This document shows, piece by piece, positions 26,702 through 35,468 of a stretch of 64,000 nucleotides of DNA. Every line of letters begins with the position of its first letter. Position 1 is the first letter of the stretch. The notes below the pieces were generated by a model. It did no database searches. It saw nothing but the letters and a program-made list of their open reading frames with translations, and was not told where the DNA came from. The DNA is taken from contig NZ_JAPRAQ010000002.1 in assembly GCF_029989365.1 (NCBI RefSeq), positions 186,001 through 250,000 on the forward strand. The letters run 5' to 3'. Position numbers and translations under genes: made by a program. This stretch comes from Bradyrhizobium sp. Arg816. Lineage in GTDB: Bacteria > Pseudomonadota > Alphaproteobacteria > Rhizobiales > Xanthobacteraceae.

Positions 26702-28945
26702 ATGGCGATCAAAGACTTGAACATGGCGATCAAAGACTTAAAGCTGCCTGATGGCCCGATGTCGGGGCTGGTCGCCTCGGCCGTGGAATACATGGTCGAT
26801 GCGGGACAGCGCAGCGTCCTGTTCCTCGACATCATGCGCCAGCGCGGCGACCAGTATCGCGAGCACGTCGCCCAGACCGCTCCGCATGTCCTGCAATATG
26901 CCGCTGAATTAATCACGGACGGCCGGAAGCTGGACGAGCCCGTCAACTACGCGCTGGTGCGCATCATTCCGCCGAAGGATGTTGAGATCGACATGAGCCG
27001 GCGTCCGTTCGTCGTGGTCGATCCGCGCGCCGGCCATGGACCCGGCATCGGCGGCTTCAAGGCCGATAGCGAGATCGGCGTCGCCATGAAGGCGGGGCAT
27101 CCCTGCTACTTCATCGGCTTCCTTCCGGAGCCGATGCCCGGGCAGACCATCGAACGCATTGCGCGCGCGGAAGCCATCTTTATCGAGACAGTCATCAGCC
27201 GTCATCCGGACGCCGACGGAAAGCCCTGCGTGATCGGCAATTGTCAGGCCGGTTGGGCCGTCATGATCCTGGCGTCGCTGCGGCCGGAATTATTCGGGCC
27301 GCTGATCATCGCCGGTGCGCCGCTGGCCTACTGGGCAGGCGTGCATGGCAAATACCCAATGCGTTATTCCGGCGGTCTGCTGGGCGGAAGCTGGCTCACG
27401 GCGCTCACGAGCGATCTCGGCGCCGGCAAGTTCGACGGCGCCTGGCTGGTGCAGAATTTCGAGAACCAGAACCCGTCGAATACGCTCTGGACCAAGCAGT
27501 ACAACGTCTACTCCAAGGTCGATAGCGAGGCGGAACGCTATCTCGATTTCGAGCGCTGGTGGGGCGGACACGTCAATCTCAATGCCGAGGAAATCCAGTT
27601 CATCGTCGACGAGCTCTTCATCGGCAACAATCTCGCAGCCGGCAAGATCGAGATGTCCGACGGCGGCAAGGTCGACTTGCGCAACATTCGCTCGCCGATC
27701 GTGGTGTTCTGCTCCAAGGGCGACAATGTCACCCCGCCGCAGCAGGCGTTGGACTGGATCCTCGACTGCTACGCCGACGTCGACGAGATCAGAGCCTATG
27801 GCCAGACCATTGTCTATACCGTTCACGAGAGTATCGGTCATCTCGGCATCTTCGTATCCGGGGGTGTGGCGAAGAAGGAGCATGCTGAGTTCTCCAGCAA
27901 CATCGACCTGATCGACGTGCTGCCGCCAGGACTCTACGAGGCCACGTTCGAGGCCCGTGGCAACGAAACGCTCAATGCGGATCTTGCGGCAGGCCAGTGG
28001 GTGATGCGGTGCGAGGCCCGCACGCTGGATGATATCCGCGCGATGGGCGGAAATTCGCCCGAGGACGAGCGGCGCTTTGCTGCGGCCAAGCGTGTCTCGG
28101 AGCTCAATCTCGCTGCTTATCGGAAATTCATGCGGCCGTGGGTGAAGGGCATGGTGACGCCCCAACTCGCGGAATGGGCCCGCAACATGCATCCGCTGCG
28201 GCTGCAATACGAGGCGTTCAGCAGCCAGAACCCTTGGATGTCCACGGTCAAGTCGGCGGCCGATCGTGTCGAGACGAACCGCAAGCCGGTTTCAAAGGAC
28301 AATCCATTCCTGGCATTTCAGGAACAGATGTCGAAGCAGATCGTCCACGCGCTGGATAGCTGGCGCGACACGCAGGAGGCGGTGAGCGAGATCGTCTTCC
28401 TCAACCTCTACGGCTCGCCGTTGCTCCAGGCCGCGGTCGGCGTCGACCCCAATTCGGTGCCCTCGCGCCGCCGGGAGATGTCGCCGGAGCATCGCGCCAT
28501 GCTCGCGGCGCGGATCGCCGAGCTTAAATCGCACATCGGTGAGGGCGGGCTCCGCGAAGCGGCCCTCCGCGCGCTGCTCTATGTTGGCTCCGCACGCGGC
28601 ATGGTGGATGAGCGCAGCATCGAGGCGTTGCGGCAGGTTCGGCGTGACCATACCGGCGCCCGCATGACGCTGTCGGAATTCAAGAAGCTGGTGCGTGAGC
28701 AGTTCTTCATACTGCTTCTTGATCGCGAAGGTGCTCTCGCCGCGATCCCGAAATTGTTGCCCGACGACACCAACCAGCGGCGTGCGGCCTTCTCGGCGAT
28801 GTGCGAGGTGCTGTCGGCGAGTGCGGACATCACCGGCGAGCGGGCCAATCGCCTGAAGCGCGTCGCCGCGCTTTTTGGTCTGGACGGAGAGGGGGAGTTG
28901 ACATCGAACGTCGCCCCATTCGATCCCAAGGCACGGGCGTCGTAA
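26702..28945 (+). CDS. DUF3141 protein, PHA-synthase-like alpha/beta hydrolase
   Basis: A protein of 747 residues from ATG 26702. I recognise the DUF3141 family, whose central part resembles polyhydroxyalkanoate synthases. Visible features are RPFVVVDPRAGHGPGIGGFK, the nucleophile elbow IGNCQAGWAV with Cys near residue 180, the acid region VVFCSKGDNVTPP and the His in VHESIGHLGIF. The last 300 residues are helical and unlike other hydrolases. The reaction is not known. The start region is duplicated: MAIKDLN is followed directly by MAIKDLK, so ATG 26723 could also initiate. It heads a unit with pta, ackA and fabI behind a FixK-type box. Confidence 0.85.
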   Translation: MAIKDLNMAIKDLKLPDGPMSGLVASAVEYMVDAGQRSVLFLDIMRQRGDQYREHVAQTAPHVLQYAAELITDGRKLDEPVNYALVRIIPPKDVEIDMSRRPFVVVDPRAGHGPGIGGFKADSEIGVAMKAGHPCYFIGFLPEPMPGQTIERIARAEAIFIETVISRHPDADGKPCVIGNCQAGWAVMILASLRPELFGPLIIAGAPLAYWAGVHGKYPMRYSGGLLGGSWLTALTSDLGAGKFDGAWLVQNFENQNPSNTLWTKQYNVYSKVDSEAERYLDFERWWGGHVNLNAEEIQFIVDELFIGNNLAAGKIEMSDGGKVDLRNIRSPIVVFCSKGDNVTPPQQALDWILDCYADVDEIRAYGQTIVYTVHESIGHLGIFVSGGVAKKEHAEFSSNIDLIDVLPPGLYEATFEARGNETLNADLAAGQWVMRCEARTLDDIRAMGGNSPEDERRFAAAKRVSELNLAAYRKFMRPWVKGMVTPQLAEWARNMHPLRLQYEAFSSQNPWMSTVKSAADRVETNRKPVSKDNPFLAFQEQMSKQIVHALDSWRDTQEAVSEIVFLNLYGSPLLQAAVGVDPNSVPSRRREMSPEHRAMLAARIAELKSHIGEGGLREAALRALLYVGSARGMVDERSIEALRQVRRDHTGARMTLSEFKKLVREQFFILLLDREGALAAIPKLLPDDTNQRRAAFSAMCEVLSASADITGERANRLKRVAALFGLDGEGELTSNVAPFDPKARAS

Positions 28946-28974
28946 CGCGGATTGGCAGGATCGGGAGTGACATC

Positions 28975-29937
28975 ATGTCGGCCGACACGACGCAAACCCA
29001 GCCCGGTAGCAAGTACGACCGCTTAATCGCGGCGGCGAAGGGTGCGCCGCCAACGCCGACCATCGTGGTGCATCCTTGCGACGAGACCTCGCTGCGCGGC
29101 GCCGTCGATAGCGCAAGCGCTGGCATTATCCGGCCAGTGCTCGTCGGGCCCGAGCGGAAGATCAGGGATACTGCCGCCCGGTGCGATCTCGATGTGTCCG
29201 GTTTCGAGATCGTTGATGCCGCGCACAGCGACGAATCTGCGGCCAAGGGCGTCGAGCTCATCCATGCCGCCAAAGGCGAGCTGTTGATGAAGGGCAGTCT
29301 GCACACCGACGAATTGATGCGCGCCGTCACGGCCAAGACCGGTGGCTTACGCACCGACCGACGTATCAGCCATGTCTTCGTGATGGATGTGCCTGCCTAT
29401 GCAGAGACCATCTTCGTGACGGATGCGGCGATCAACATCTTCCCCGATCTCGACGCCAAACGCGACATCATTCAGAACGCGATCGACCTCTACAACCAGG
29501 CAGGGTTCGGCAAGAAGCCGCGGGTGGCGATTCTGTCTGCCGTCGAGACCGTGACCTCGAAAATCCCCTCGACCATCGAAGCCGCGGCCCTATGCAAGAT
29601 GGCCGATCGCGGCCAGATCACCGGCGGCATCCTCGACGGCCCGCTGGCTTTCGACAATGCCATCGATCTGGAAGCTGCGCGGATCAAGGGCATCACATCC
29701 GAGGTCGCCGGCCGCGCCCAGATCCTAATGGTTCCGGACCTCGAGTCCGGCAACATGCTCGCCAAGAACCTCGCCTATTTCGCCAAGGCCGATGGCGCCG
29801 GCATCGTGCTCGGTGCGCGCGTGCCCGTCGTGCTGACCTCGCGCGCGGATTCGCCACGTTCGCGGATGGCGTCCTGTGCGGTCGCCGCGCTCTATGCTCA
29901 TGCCCGGCGCCAGAAGGCGCCGACGGTTGCCGCGTGA
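28975..29937 (+). CDS. pta: Phosphate acetyltransferase (Pta/Ptb family)
   Basis: Interconverts acetyl-CoA and acetyl phosphate. The 320 residues fit the short, catalytic-domain-only type. [45 protein letters not shown] and [19 protein letters not shown] are the family's ordered motifs. ATG 28975 follows CGGGAGTGACATC. A phosphate butyryltransferase cannot be excluded by sequence alone, but the acetate kinase gene directly follows, which favours acetate. It is cotranscribed with the upstream DUF3141 gene. Confidence 0.9.
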   Translation: MSADTTQTQPGSKYDRLIAAAKGAPPTPTIVVHPCDETSLRGAVDSASAGIIRPVLVGPERKIRDTAARCDLDVSGFEIVDAAHSDESAAKGVELIHAAKGELLMKGSLHTDELMRAVTAKTGGLRTDRRISHVFVMDVPAYAETIFVTDAAINIFPDLDAKRDIIQNAIDLYNQAGFGKKPRVAILSAVETVTSKIPSTIEAAALCKMADRGQITGGILDGPLAFDNAIDLEAARIKGITSEVAGRAQILMVPDLESGNMLAKNLAYFAKADGAGIVLGARVPVVLTSRADSPRSRMASCAVAALYAHARRQKAPTVAA

Positions 29938-29942
29938 TCGCC

Positions 29943-31157
29943 ATGGATACGATCCTCGTCGTCAATGCCGGCTCGTCCAGTGTGAAGTTTCAGGTCTATG
30001 CGATCGAAGGCGACGGTGCGCTTCGTCGTCAGATCAAGGGACAGATGGACGGTATCGGCAGCCGACCGCGTCTGCGGGCAAGTGGCCCGAGCGGCGATCC
30101 GATGGCCGATCGGGCCTATCCGATCGAGGCTGTGCCTGATGTTCCGGCGGCGATGGCCGTTGCCGGCGACTGGCTGCGGGACGAACTTCGCGTCACCCCG
30201 ATCGCGGTCGGTCACCGGGTCGTGCATGGTGGGCCGGACTATTCGCGGCCGGTACTGATCGACCACGGCGTCGTGTCCCGTCTCGAACGATTTGTGACCC
30301 TGGCGCCGTTGCACCAGCCCCACAATCTGGCGCCGATCCGTTCGCTGCTGGCGAACTTCCCGACGCTGCCACAGGTTGCCTGCTTCGACACCGCATTTCA
30401 CCGCACGCATGATGCCGTTGCCGACCACTATGCTATTCCGCATCAACTTCATGCCGAGGGTGTCAGGCGCTATGGCTTTCATGGGCTGTCCTACGAATAT
30501 ATCGCCCGGACGCTGCCGCGCCTGGCGCCCGATATCGCGAAGCGGCGGGTGATCGTTGCCCATCTCGGCAGCGGCGCGTCGATGTGCGCGCTCAAGGACG
30601 GGCGCAGCGTCGAGAGCACCATGGGTTTCACAGCGCTCGATGGTCTGCCGATGGGAACGCGTCCAGGGCAGATTGATCCCGGGGTCGTGATCTACCTTAT
30701 CTCCGAGAAAGGGATGTCGGCCTCAAATGTGCAGAACTTCCTTTATCGCGACTGCGGATTGAAGGGGCTCTCCGGCGTCAGCAATGACATGCGCGAGTTG
30801 GAGGCAAGCGCCGACCCCAAGGCGAAGCTCGCGGTCGACTATTTCGTCTACCGGATCGGTCTCAGCGCCGGCATGCTCGCGGCCGCCTTGCAGGGCCTCG
30901 ACGCCTTCGTCTTCACGGCCGGGATCGGCGAGAATTCGGCGAACATTCGCGCGCGCGTGGTCGAGCAGCTCGGATGGCTCGGCGGCACGCTCGATCCCGT
31001 CGAGAACGCGCGCAATTCCAGGCTGATCTCGCGTTCCGACAGCCGCATCCCCGTCTACGTCGTGCCAACCGACGAAGAACTGATGATCGCACAGCATACG
31101 CTGTCGCTGTTGATGAACGGACAATCGACTAATCCAAGGCAAGAGAGGGTGTCATGA
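29943..31157 (+). CDS. ackA: Acetate kinase
   Basis: Converts acetyl phosphate and ADP to acetate and ATP, giving ATP by substrate-level phosphorylation. From ATG 29943 the protein has 404 residues. A GTG at 29934 overlapping the pta stop is an alternative start. The family motifs are [12 protein letters not shown] (residues 8-19), [62 protein letters not shown] (split around residue 220) and FTAGIGENS. The pta-ackA pair behind a FixK-type box fits energy conservation under low oxygen. Confidence 0.93.
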   Translation: MDTILVVNAGSSSVKFQVYAIEGDGALRRQIKGQMDGIGSRPRLRASGPSGDPMADRAYPIEAVPDVPAAMAVAGDWLRDELRVTPIAVGHRVVHGGPDYSRPVLIDHGVVSRLERFVTLAPLHQPHNLAPIRSLLANFPTLPQVACFDTAFHRTHDAVADHYAIPHQLHAEGVRRYGFHGLSYEYIARTLPRLAPDIAKRRVIVAHLGSGASMCALKDGRSVESTMGFTALDGLPMGTRPGQIDPGVVIYLISEKGMSASNVQNFLYRDCGLKGLSGVSNDMRELEASADPKAKLAVDYFVYRIGLSAGMLAAALQGLDAFVFTAGIGENSANIRARVVEQLGWLGGTLDPVENARNSRLISRSDSRIPVYVVPTDEELMIAQHTLSLLMNGQSTNPRQERVS

Positions 31158-31942
31158 TCCCCGTGTTCCCGGATGCAAAGGTTGCCCTGAAGGGCAAGAA
31201 GGGCCTCGTCGTCGGCATCGCGAACGACCAGTCCATCGCCTGGGGGTGCGCGAGGGCATTTCGTGCGCTTGGGGCCGATCTGGCCGTCACCTACCTCAAC
31301 GATCGCGCCAAGAAACACGTCGAGCCGCTCGCGCAGGCGCTGGAAGCGCCGATCTTCATGCCGCTGGACGTGATGACGGAGGGGCAGACCGAGGCGGTGT
31401 TCGAGCGGATTACGAAGGAATGGGGACAGCTCGATTTCCTGCTGCATTCGATCGCCTTCTCGCCGAAGGAGGCGCTCCATGGCCGCGTGGTAGACGTCGG
31501 CCGCGATGGCTTCCTCAAGACGATGGACGTCTCTTGCTGGTCATTCCTGCGCATGGCGCATCTCGCCGAGCCGCTGATGAAGAACGGCGGCACGATGTTC
31601 ACCATGACCTATTATGGAAGCCAGATGGTGGTGGAGAACTACAATATCATGGGCGTGGCGAAAGCGGCGCTTGAAGCGGCCGTCCGCTACGCGGCCGCCG
31701 AACTTGGCCCAAGGGGGATCCGCGTGCACGCGATCTCGCCCGGCCCGCTCGCCACGCGCGCGGCGTCGGGTATCCCGGAGTTCGACGAGCTCATGGACAA
31801 GGCGCAGTCAAAAGCGCCGGCGCGCAGCCTGGTCAGCATCGACGACGTCGGCAATGCCACCGCGTTCCTGGCGCTCGATGGCGCCAAGCTGATCACCGGG
31901 GGCGTTCTCTATATCGATGGCGGGTATCACATCATCGACTGA
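31154..31942 (+). CDS. fabI: Enoyl-[acyl-carrier-protein] reductase (NADH)
   Basis: Reduces the enoyl-ACP double bond in fatty acid elongation. The 262 residues are typical. The nucleotide-binding motif is the FabI-type [13 protein letters not shown], and the LLHSIAFSP strand follows. The catalytic pair is in the Tyr-x6-Lys segment YNIMGVAK, preceded by MTYYGSQ. The end [11 protein letters not shown] is usual. It overlaps ackA by four bases. As it is unusual for fabI to be tied to pta-ackA, it may be a second, microaerobic FabI or an acyl-CoA-directed relative. Confidence 0.88.
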   Translation: MIPVFPDAKVALKGKKGLVVGIANDQSIAWGCARAFRALGADLAVTYLNDRAKKHVEPLAQALEAPIFMPLDVMTEGQTEAVFERITKEWGQLDFLLHSIAFSPKEALHGRVVDVGRDGFLKTMDVSCWSFLRMAHLAEPLMKNGGTMFTMTYYGSQMVVENYNIMGVAKAALEAAVRYAAAELGPRGIRVHAISPGPLATRAASGIPEFDELMDKAQSKAPARSLVSIDDVGNATAFLALDGAKLITGGVLYIDGGYHIID

Positions 31943-31948
31943 GCGCAC

Positions 31949-32407
31949 TCAGCGATAGTGCAGGGCGATCAGCTCGGCGACGCAAGCGGGCTTCTTGCCG
32001 CCCTCGATCTCGATCACGAGATGATAGTTGACGCGCAAGCCGTCTGGCGGCACGTCCTCGGTCTCAGCGACCGTGACCCTACCGCGGAGCTTTGAGCCCG
32101 CCGGCACCGGCGCCAGATACCGGATGCGATCCGCGCCATAATTCAGCGTGTTGCGCAGCCCTTTCAAGCCCATCACCGATCGAATGAACAGTGGAGCAAG
32201 CGAGAGCGACAGCAGGCCGTGAGCGATGGTGGTGCCGCCGGGCGCTTCCTTCCTGGCGCGGTCCTGGTCGACATGGATCCATTGCTCGTCACAGGTTGCT
32301 TCGGCGAATTTATTGATCCGATCCTGGGTCACTTCGATCCAGTCGCTCGCGCCGATCTCGGTGCCGACCGCGGATTTGATCTCGTTGAAGTCACTGAATA
32401 TCCACAT
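31949..32407 (-). CDS. MaoC-family (R)-enoyl-CoA hydratase-like protein
   Basis: A 152-residue hot-dog-fold protein. The active-site pattern is FAEATCDEQWIHVDQDRA followed by GTTIAHGLLSLSL, supplying Asp and His. The rest (NYGADRIRYLAPVPAGSKLRGRV) is standard for MaoC dehydratases. These hydrate trans-2-enoyl-CoA to (R)-3-hydroxyacyl-CoA, a PHA precursor. It is convergent with fabI and lies 13 bases after the CoA-transferase pair, so it probably belongs to that minus-strand unit. Confidence 0.88.
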   Translation of the reverse strand: MWIFSDFNEIKSAVGTEIGASDWIEVTQDRINKFAEATCDEQWIHVDQDRARKEAPGGTTIAHGLLSLSLAPLFIRSVMGLKGLRNTLNYGADRIRYLAPVPAGSKLRGRVTVAETEDVPPDGLRVNYHLVIEIEGGKKPACVAELIALHYR

Positions 32408-32420
32408 GGTCGTGACCTCG

Positions 32421-33071
32421 TCAGATCGCCATTTCAGGGATGTTGTCAGGAACGTCCAATTCGGCCTCTGTCACCGCCATAACCTCGCCAACGCTGACAC
32501 CTGGAGCGGTCTCGAGCAGCGTCGCCTTGCCGTCCGCAAAACCGATAACCGCCATGTCGGTCACGACCAGATGTACCGGGCGCGCCGAGGTCAGAGGCAA
32601 GTTGCATGTCTTGACGATCTTCGACTTGCCCTTCGCGGCATGTTGCATGGCGACGATGACCCGTTTGGCGCCGCTGACGAGGTCCATCGCTCCGCCCATG
32701 CCGGGGACCATCTTGCCCGGGATCATCCAGTTGGCGAGAAGCCCATGCGCATCGACCTGGAGGCCGCCGAGCACGGTGACGTCGACATGGCCGCCGCGGA
32801 TCAGTCCGAACGACATCGCGCTGTCGAAGGTCGCCGCCCCCGGCAGCGCGCTGATAGGGCGGCCGCCGGCGTCTGTCAGTGTCGGATGCGCCAGGCCTTG
32901 TTCGGGAATCGGCCCGGTGCCGATCAGTCCGTTCTCCGACTGAAAGAAGACTTTCAAATCGGCCGGAACGTAATTCGCGACCAAGGTTGGAATGCCGATG
33001 CCGAGATTGACGAGGTTTCCGCTCTTCAACTCCCTGGCGACGCGTCGGGCGATGATGATCTGCGGGTCCAT
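32421..33071 (-). CDS. CoA-transferase subunit B (3-oxoacid/acetate type)
   Basis: Beta subunit of a family I CoA-transferase, 216 residues. The catalytic glutamate is in the segment FFQSENGLIGTGP near residue 48, preceded by NLGIGIPTLVANY. Later motifs are SFGLIRGGHVDVTVLGGLQVD and PGKMVPGMGGAMDLV. It moves CoA between an acyl-CoA and a free acid such as acetoacetate, succinate or acetate. Which donor is used cannot be read. It lies four bases after the alpha subunit gene. Confidence 0.92.
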   Translation of the reverse strand: MDPQIIIARRVARELKSGNLVNLGIGIPTLVANYVPADLKVFFQSENGLIGTGPIPEQGLAHPTLTDAGGRPISALPGAATFDSAMSFGLIRGGHVDVTVLGGLQVDAHGLLANWMIPGKMVPGMGGAMDLVSGAKRVIVAMQHAAKGKSKIVKTCNLPLTSARPVHLVVTDMAVIGFADGKATLLETAPGVSVGEVMAVTEAELDVPDNIPEMAI

Positions 33072-33075
33072 GATC

Positions 33076-33723
33076 TCACCCGTTGGTAATGAGGTAATCG
33101 ACGAGCGGCGCCGGGGTCACGACGTGATCGGGCGCGATGACACCAACGGGCACGATGTTCTCTGCAGTGACGATGACCGTGTCGGCGGCCATCGCCATGA
33201 CCGGGTTGAAGTTGCGGGAGGTCAGTGCGTAAGCGAGATTGCCGAAATAGTCGGCGAGAAACGCGTGAACCAGCGCGTACTGCGCCCGCAATGCCGTCTC
33301 CAGCAGGAACGGCTTGCCATCCACCTCGATCTGACGCTTGCCCTCGGCAACCAGCGTTCCGACGCCCGTCGGCGTCAGCACGCCGCCGAGGCCGCATCCG
33401 CCTGCGCGGATGCGTTCGACGAAGGTGCCTTGCGGCACGAGATCGACGGCGATCTGGTTCGCGAGCATCTGCTGCTGCGCTTTCGGATTGAGGCCGATAT
33501 GCGTTGCCGTCAGCCTTGAGACCAGCGTTGCGTCGAACAGCTTGCCGACGCCTTTGCCGGGGGTGGCTGCGTCATTGCAGATCAGAGACAGGCCGGTCTT
33601 GTTCTGCCGCACGAGTTCGTCAAGCAGGCGCTCCGGGGATCCGACGCCCATGAAGCCGCCGACCATGACGCTCGCACCGGCCGGGATCATCGCAACGGCT
33701 TCTTCGACGGAAACGGCCTTCAT
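33076..33723 (-). CDS. CoA-transferase subunit A (3-oxoacid/acetate type)
   Basis: Alpha subunit, 215 residues. The glycine-rich CoA-binding region is SVMVGGFMGVGSPERLLDEL, followed by LICNDAATPGKGVGKL, RIRAGGCGLGGVLTPTGVGT and a late NFNPVMAMAADTVIVTAENIV. The latter matches the AtoD/ScoA end. It is the first gene of a minus-strand unit (A, B, MaoC), with a FixK-type box 76 bases before its start. Confidence 0.92.
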   Translation of the reverse strand: MKAVSVEEAVAMIPAGASVMVGGFMGVGSPERLLDELVRQNKTGLSLICNDAATPGKGVGKLFDATLVSRLTATHIGLNPKAQQQMLANQIAVDLVPQGTFVERIRAGGCGLGGVLTPTGVGTLVAEGKRQIEVDGKPFLLETALRAQYALVHAFLADYFGNLAYALTSRNFNPVMAMAADTVIVTAENIVPVGVIAPDHVVTPAPLVDYLITNG

Positions 33724-33792
33724 GGGCGGAACTCCGGTCGGCAGGCGCAGGTGAATACTGGATCGATGTTGGGGGCGGGCAGACTCTCGGCT

Positions 33793-33806
33793 TTGATCTG
33801 CGTCAA
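33793..33806. promoter_or_regulatory. FixK/FNR-type box before the CoA-transferase unit
   Basis: TTGATCTGCGTCAA fits TTGAN6TCAA. The centre is about 76 bases before the subunit A start at 33723. A site at -41.5 would give a 35-base leader. It lies just downstream of the previous gene's stop, so it would give the CoA-transferase operon its own oxygen-controlled promoter. Confidence 0.65.
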
Positions 33807-33816
33807 GGTTGCCGGG

Positions 33817-34413
33817 TCATTCGCGCAGGCCAACGCCGACGCCTGCAAGGGTCTCGTGCCAGAGCCTGCGTACCTCGGCGTGCCGCCGTTCGAGCGTCGC
33901 GCTGATGGCATCCCGGAAAGGTAAGAGGTCCGGGCCCTTCAGGAACAGGATCTGCGCCTGCAACAGCCGGCCGCTTTCGAACTCGATGCGGCGCAGCGCC
34001 ATCACGAAGGGATCGTTCGCGTTCGCTTCCGTCGGCAGCAGGGCCGCCGGCCGGATCCCGGCATGAACTGCATGCGCGAGCGTCGCGAGGTGAATGGTCT
34101 GCGCGCGGGCGTGATCCGCGATGCCTTCGATCGGGGCGGGGAGCCAGGCCATCTCCCAGGATGCCGCCATGGGGCCCAGCGCGAGGTCCGGGACCCAGGC
34201 GGTCGCGCGCACGAGAAGCGAGACGATCTCGCTCTCGCGATAGAACTGCGCGTTCAATTCGGTCTGCCAGGCGGCATCGAATCTCGCGGGCAGGGCGACC
34301 GCGAATTGCCGTGCCAGCGCACCATGCGCAGAAACCAGGAACGCGGCGACCCGCGTCTGCTGGCGCGGCGGCACGCGCCCGTCGGCTTGCAGCGGTCCGA
34401 AGAACGCGCTCAT
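33817..34413 (-). CDS. Hypothetical helical protein of the hydrolase operon
   Basis: A 198-residue, mostly helical soluble protein with no signal or membrane segment. Notable parts are FARFDAAWQTELNAQFYRE-like helices, a Trp-rich ATAWVPDLALGPMAASWEMAWLP stretch, and a C-terminal RRHAEVRRLWHETLAG. I do not recognise the family. It overlaps the upstream hydrolase gene by four bases, so the two are likely made together. The setting suggests a PHA-granule or hydrolase partner, but this is only context. Confidence 0.6.
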   Translation of the reverse strand: MSAFFGPLQADGRVPPRQQTRVAAFLVSAHGALARQFAVALPARFDAAWQTELNAQFYRESEIVSLLVRATAWVPDLALGPMAASWEMAWLPAPIEGIADHARAQTIHLATLAHAVHAGIRPAALLPTEANANDPFVMALRRIEFESGRLLQAQILFLKGPDLLPFRDAISATLERRHAEVRRLWHETLAGVGVGLRE

Positions 34414-35336
34414 GTTGCTGGCCTCTGCACCGGGATCGCGCGCAGATGGTCATAGCCGGCGGGAAACGGCGAAAAGTCTCCGCCAGCATCTTCCGGCGCG
34501 ATCAGGACCTGCTTGTTGCCCTGCCAGCGGCCAGCCAACACGTCCTCGGCGAAGCGCGCCAGCAGGTCGGCTGTTAATGCAGCCTTTTCGAGCGTGAAGG
34601 CGTGATAGGCCCTCGGGATGATGACGAGCGCACTGTCGGGAATTTCCACACGCAACGTCTCGTGCAGCGCCCGCGGCGTGAGGAAGTCGAACTCGCCGTT
34701 CAGGATCATGGTCGGGACGGATATCGAGGAGAGCTGCGGCGTCAGCGGCTTGAAGTCGAGGAAGGACTCCATCAGGTTCTGAAGGGCGTAGACGTCGTTG
34801 ACCAGCCAACCCTGCCGCTTGACGCTGTCGAGTTTGTCCAGCAGCGGCTTCAGCCACTGGTCGGACAAGTTCATCGGCAGCAACAGATCCTGGAGATAGC
34901 CGGTGCCACCCAGAATGAGGCCGGTGCGCAAGGCGTTGCCGATCAATAGCAGTTGTGGCGAAAGCTCGGAAAAGCAGCTCATCGGCACAAGGCCCGACAG
35001 CCGCGCGCCATGCTCGATGGCATAGCGCAGCGCGATCAAGCCACCGAAACTGATGCCACTGAGGAAGACCGGACCGTCTCCAAGTTCGCCGATCAGGCGA
35101 TGCAGCACCGCGATGTGGTCGTCCTGATCGATGAACAGCGCGGGCTTATCGGAGACGCCCTGGCCGAGCAGGTCGAACGTAGCGACCCGGAACCGACGTG
35201 CGATCAGCGTGTCGCGATACGTGCCCCAAAGCTCGGAATACTGCGTGAGACCGTTGACGAGCACATAGGCAGGCGCATTCGCCGGTCCGTCGAGCTCATA
35301 GCGGATACGATATGAGCCATGACTGAGGAAAGGCAT
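34410..35336 (-). CDS. Alpha/beta hydrolase
   Basis: A 308-residue soluble hydrolase. The oxyanion region is YVLVNGLTQYSELWG, the following strand FDLLGQGVSD is typical, and the nucleophile elbow is LSGISFGGLIAL with Ser near residue 95. The acid is in MILNGEFDFLTP and the His in PRAYHAFTLEKA. The substrate is unknown. Its start is 60 bases from a FixK-type palindrome that it shares with the divergent 835-residue hydrolase, so both could be controlled from one site. Confidence 0.85.
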   Translation of the reverse strand: MPFLSHGSYRIRYELDGPANAPAYVLVNGLTQYSELWGTYRDTLIARRFRVATFDLLGQGVSDKPALFIDQDDHIAVLHRLIGELGDGPVFLSGISFGGLIALRYAIEHGARLSGLVPMSCFSELSPQLLLIGNALRTGLILGGTGYLQDLLLPMNLSDQWLKPLLDKLDSVKRQGWLVNDVYALQNLMESFLDFKPLTPQLSSISVPTMILNGEFDFLTPRALHETLRVEIPDSALVIIPRAYHAFTLEKAALTADLLARFAEDVLAGRWQGNKQVLIAPEDAGGDFSPFPAGYDHLRAIPVQRPAT

Positions 35337-35395
35337 TGCGGGGACCGGCCAGCGTGACGATGACTACGATCCTCAACGCAGGCCTGAGGATTCCA

Positions 35396-35409
35396 TTGAG
35401 CTAAATCAA
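35396..35409. promoter_or_regulatory. Shared FixK/FNR-type box between divergent hydrolase genes
   Basis: TTGAGCTAAATCAA, a TTGAN6TCAA match. Its centre is about 66 bases from each flanking start codon (35336 minus, 35469 plus). This is the spacing expected if it acts at -41.5 in both directions with leaders of about 25 bases. The same CTAAATCAA half is in the box at 26635. Confidence 0.65.
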
Positions 35410-35468
35410 ACCTCAGGAGGAGGTCCAGCCTAGCGTTCGCGCAAAATACCGCCAGGAGGGAGTTCGTC

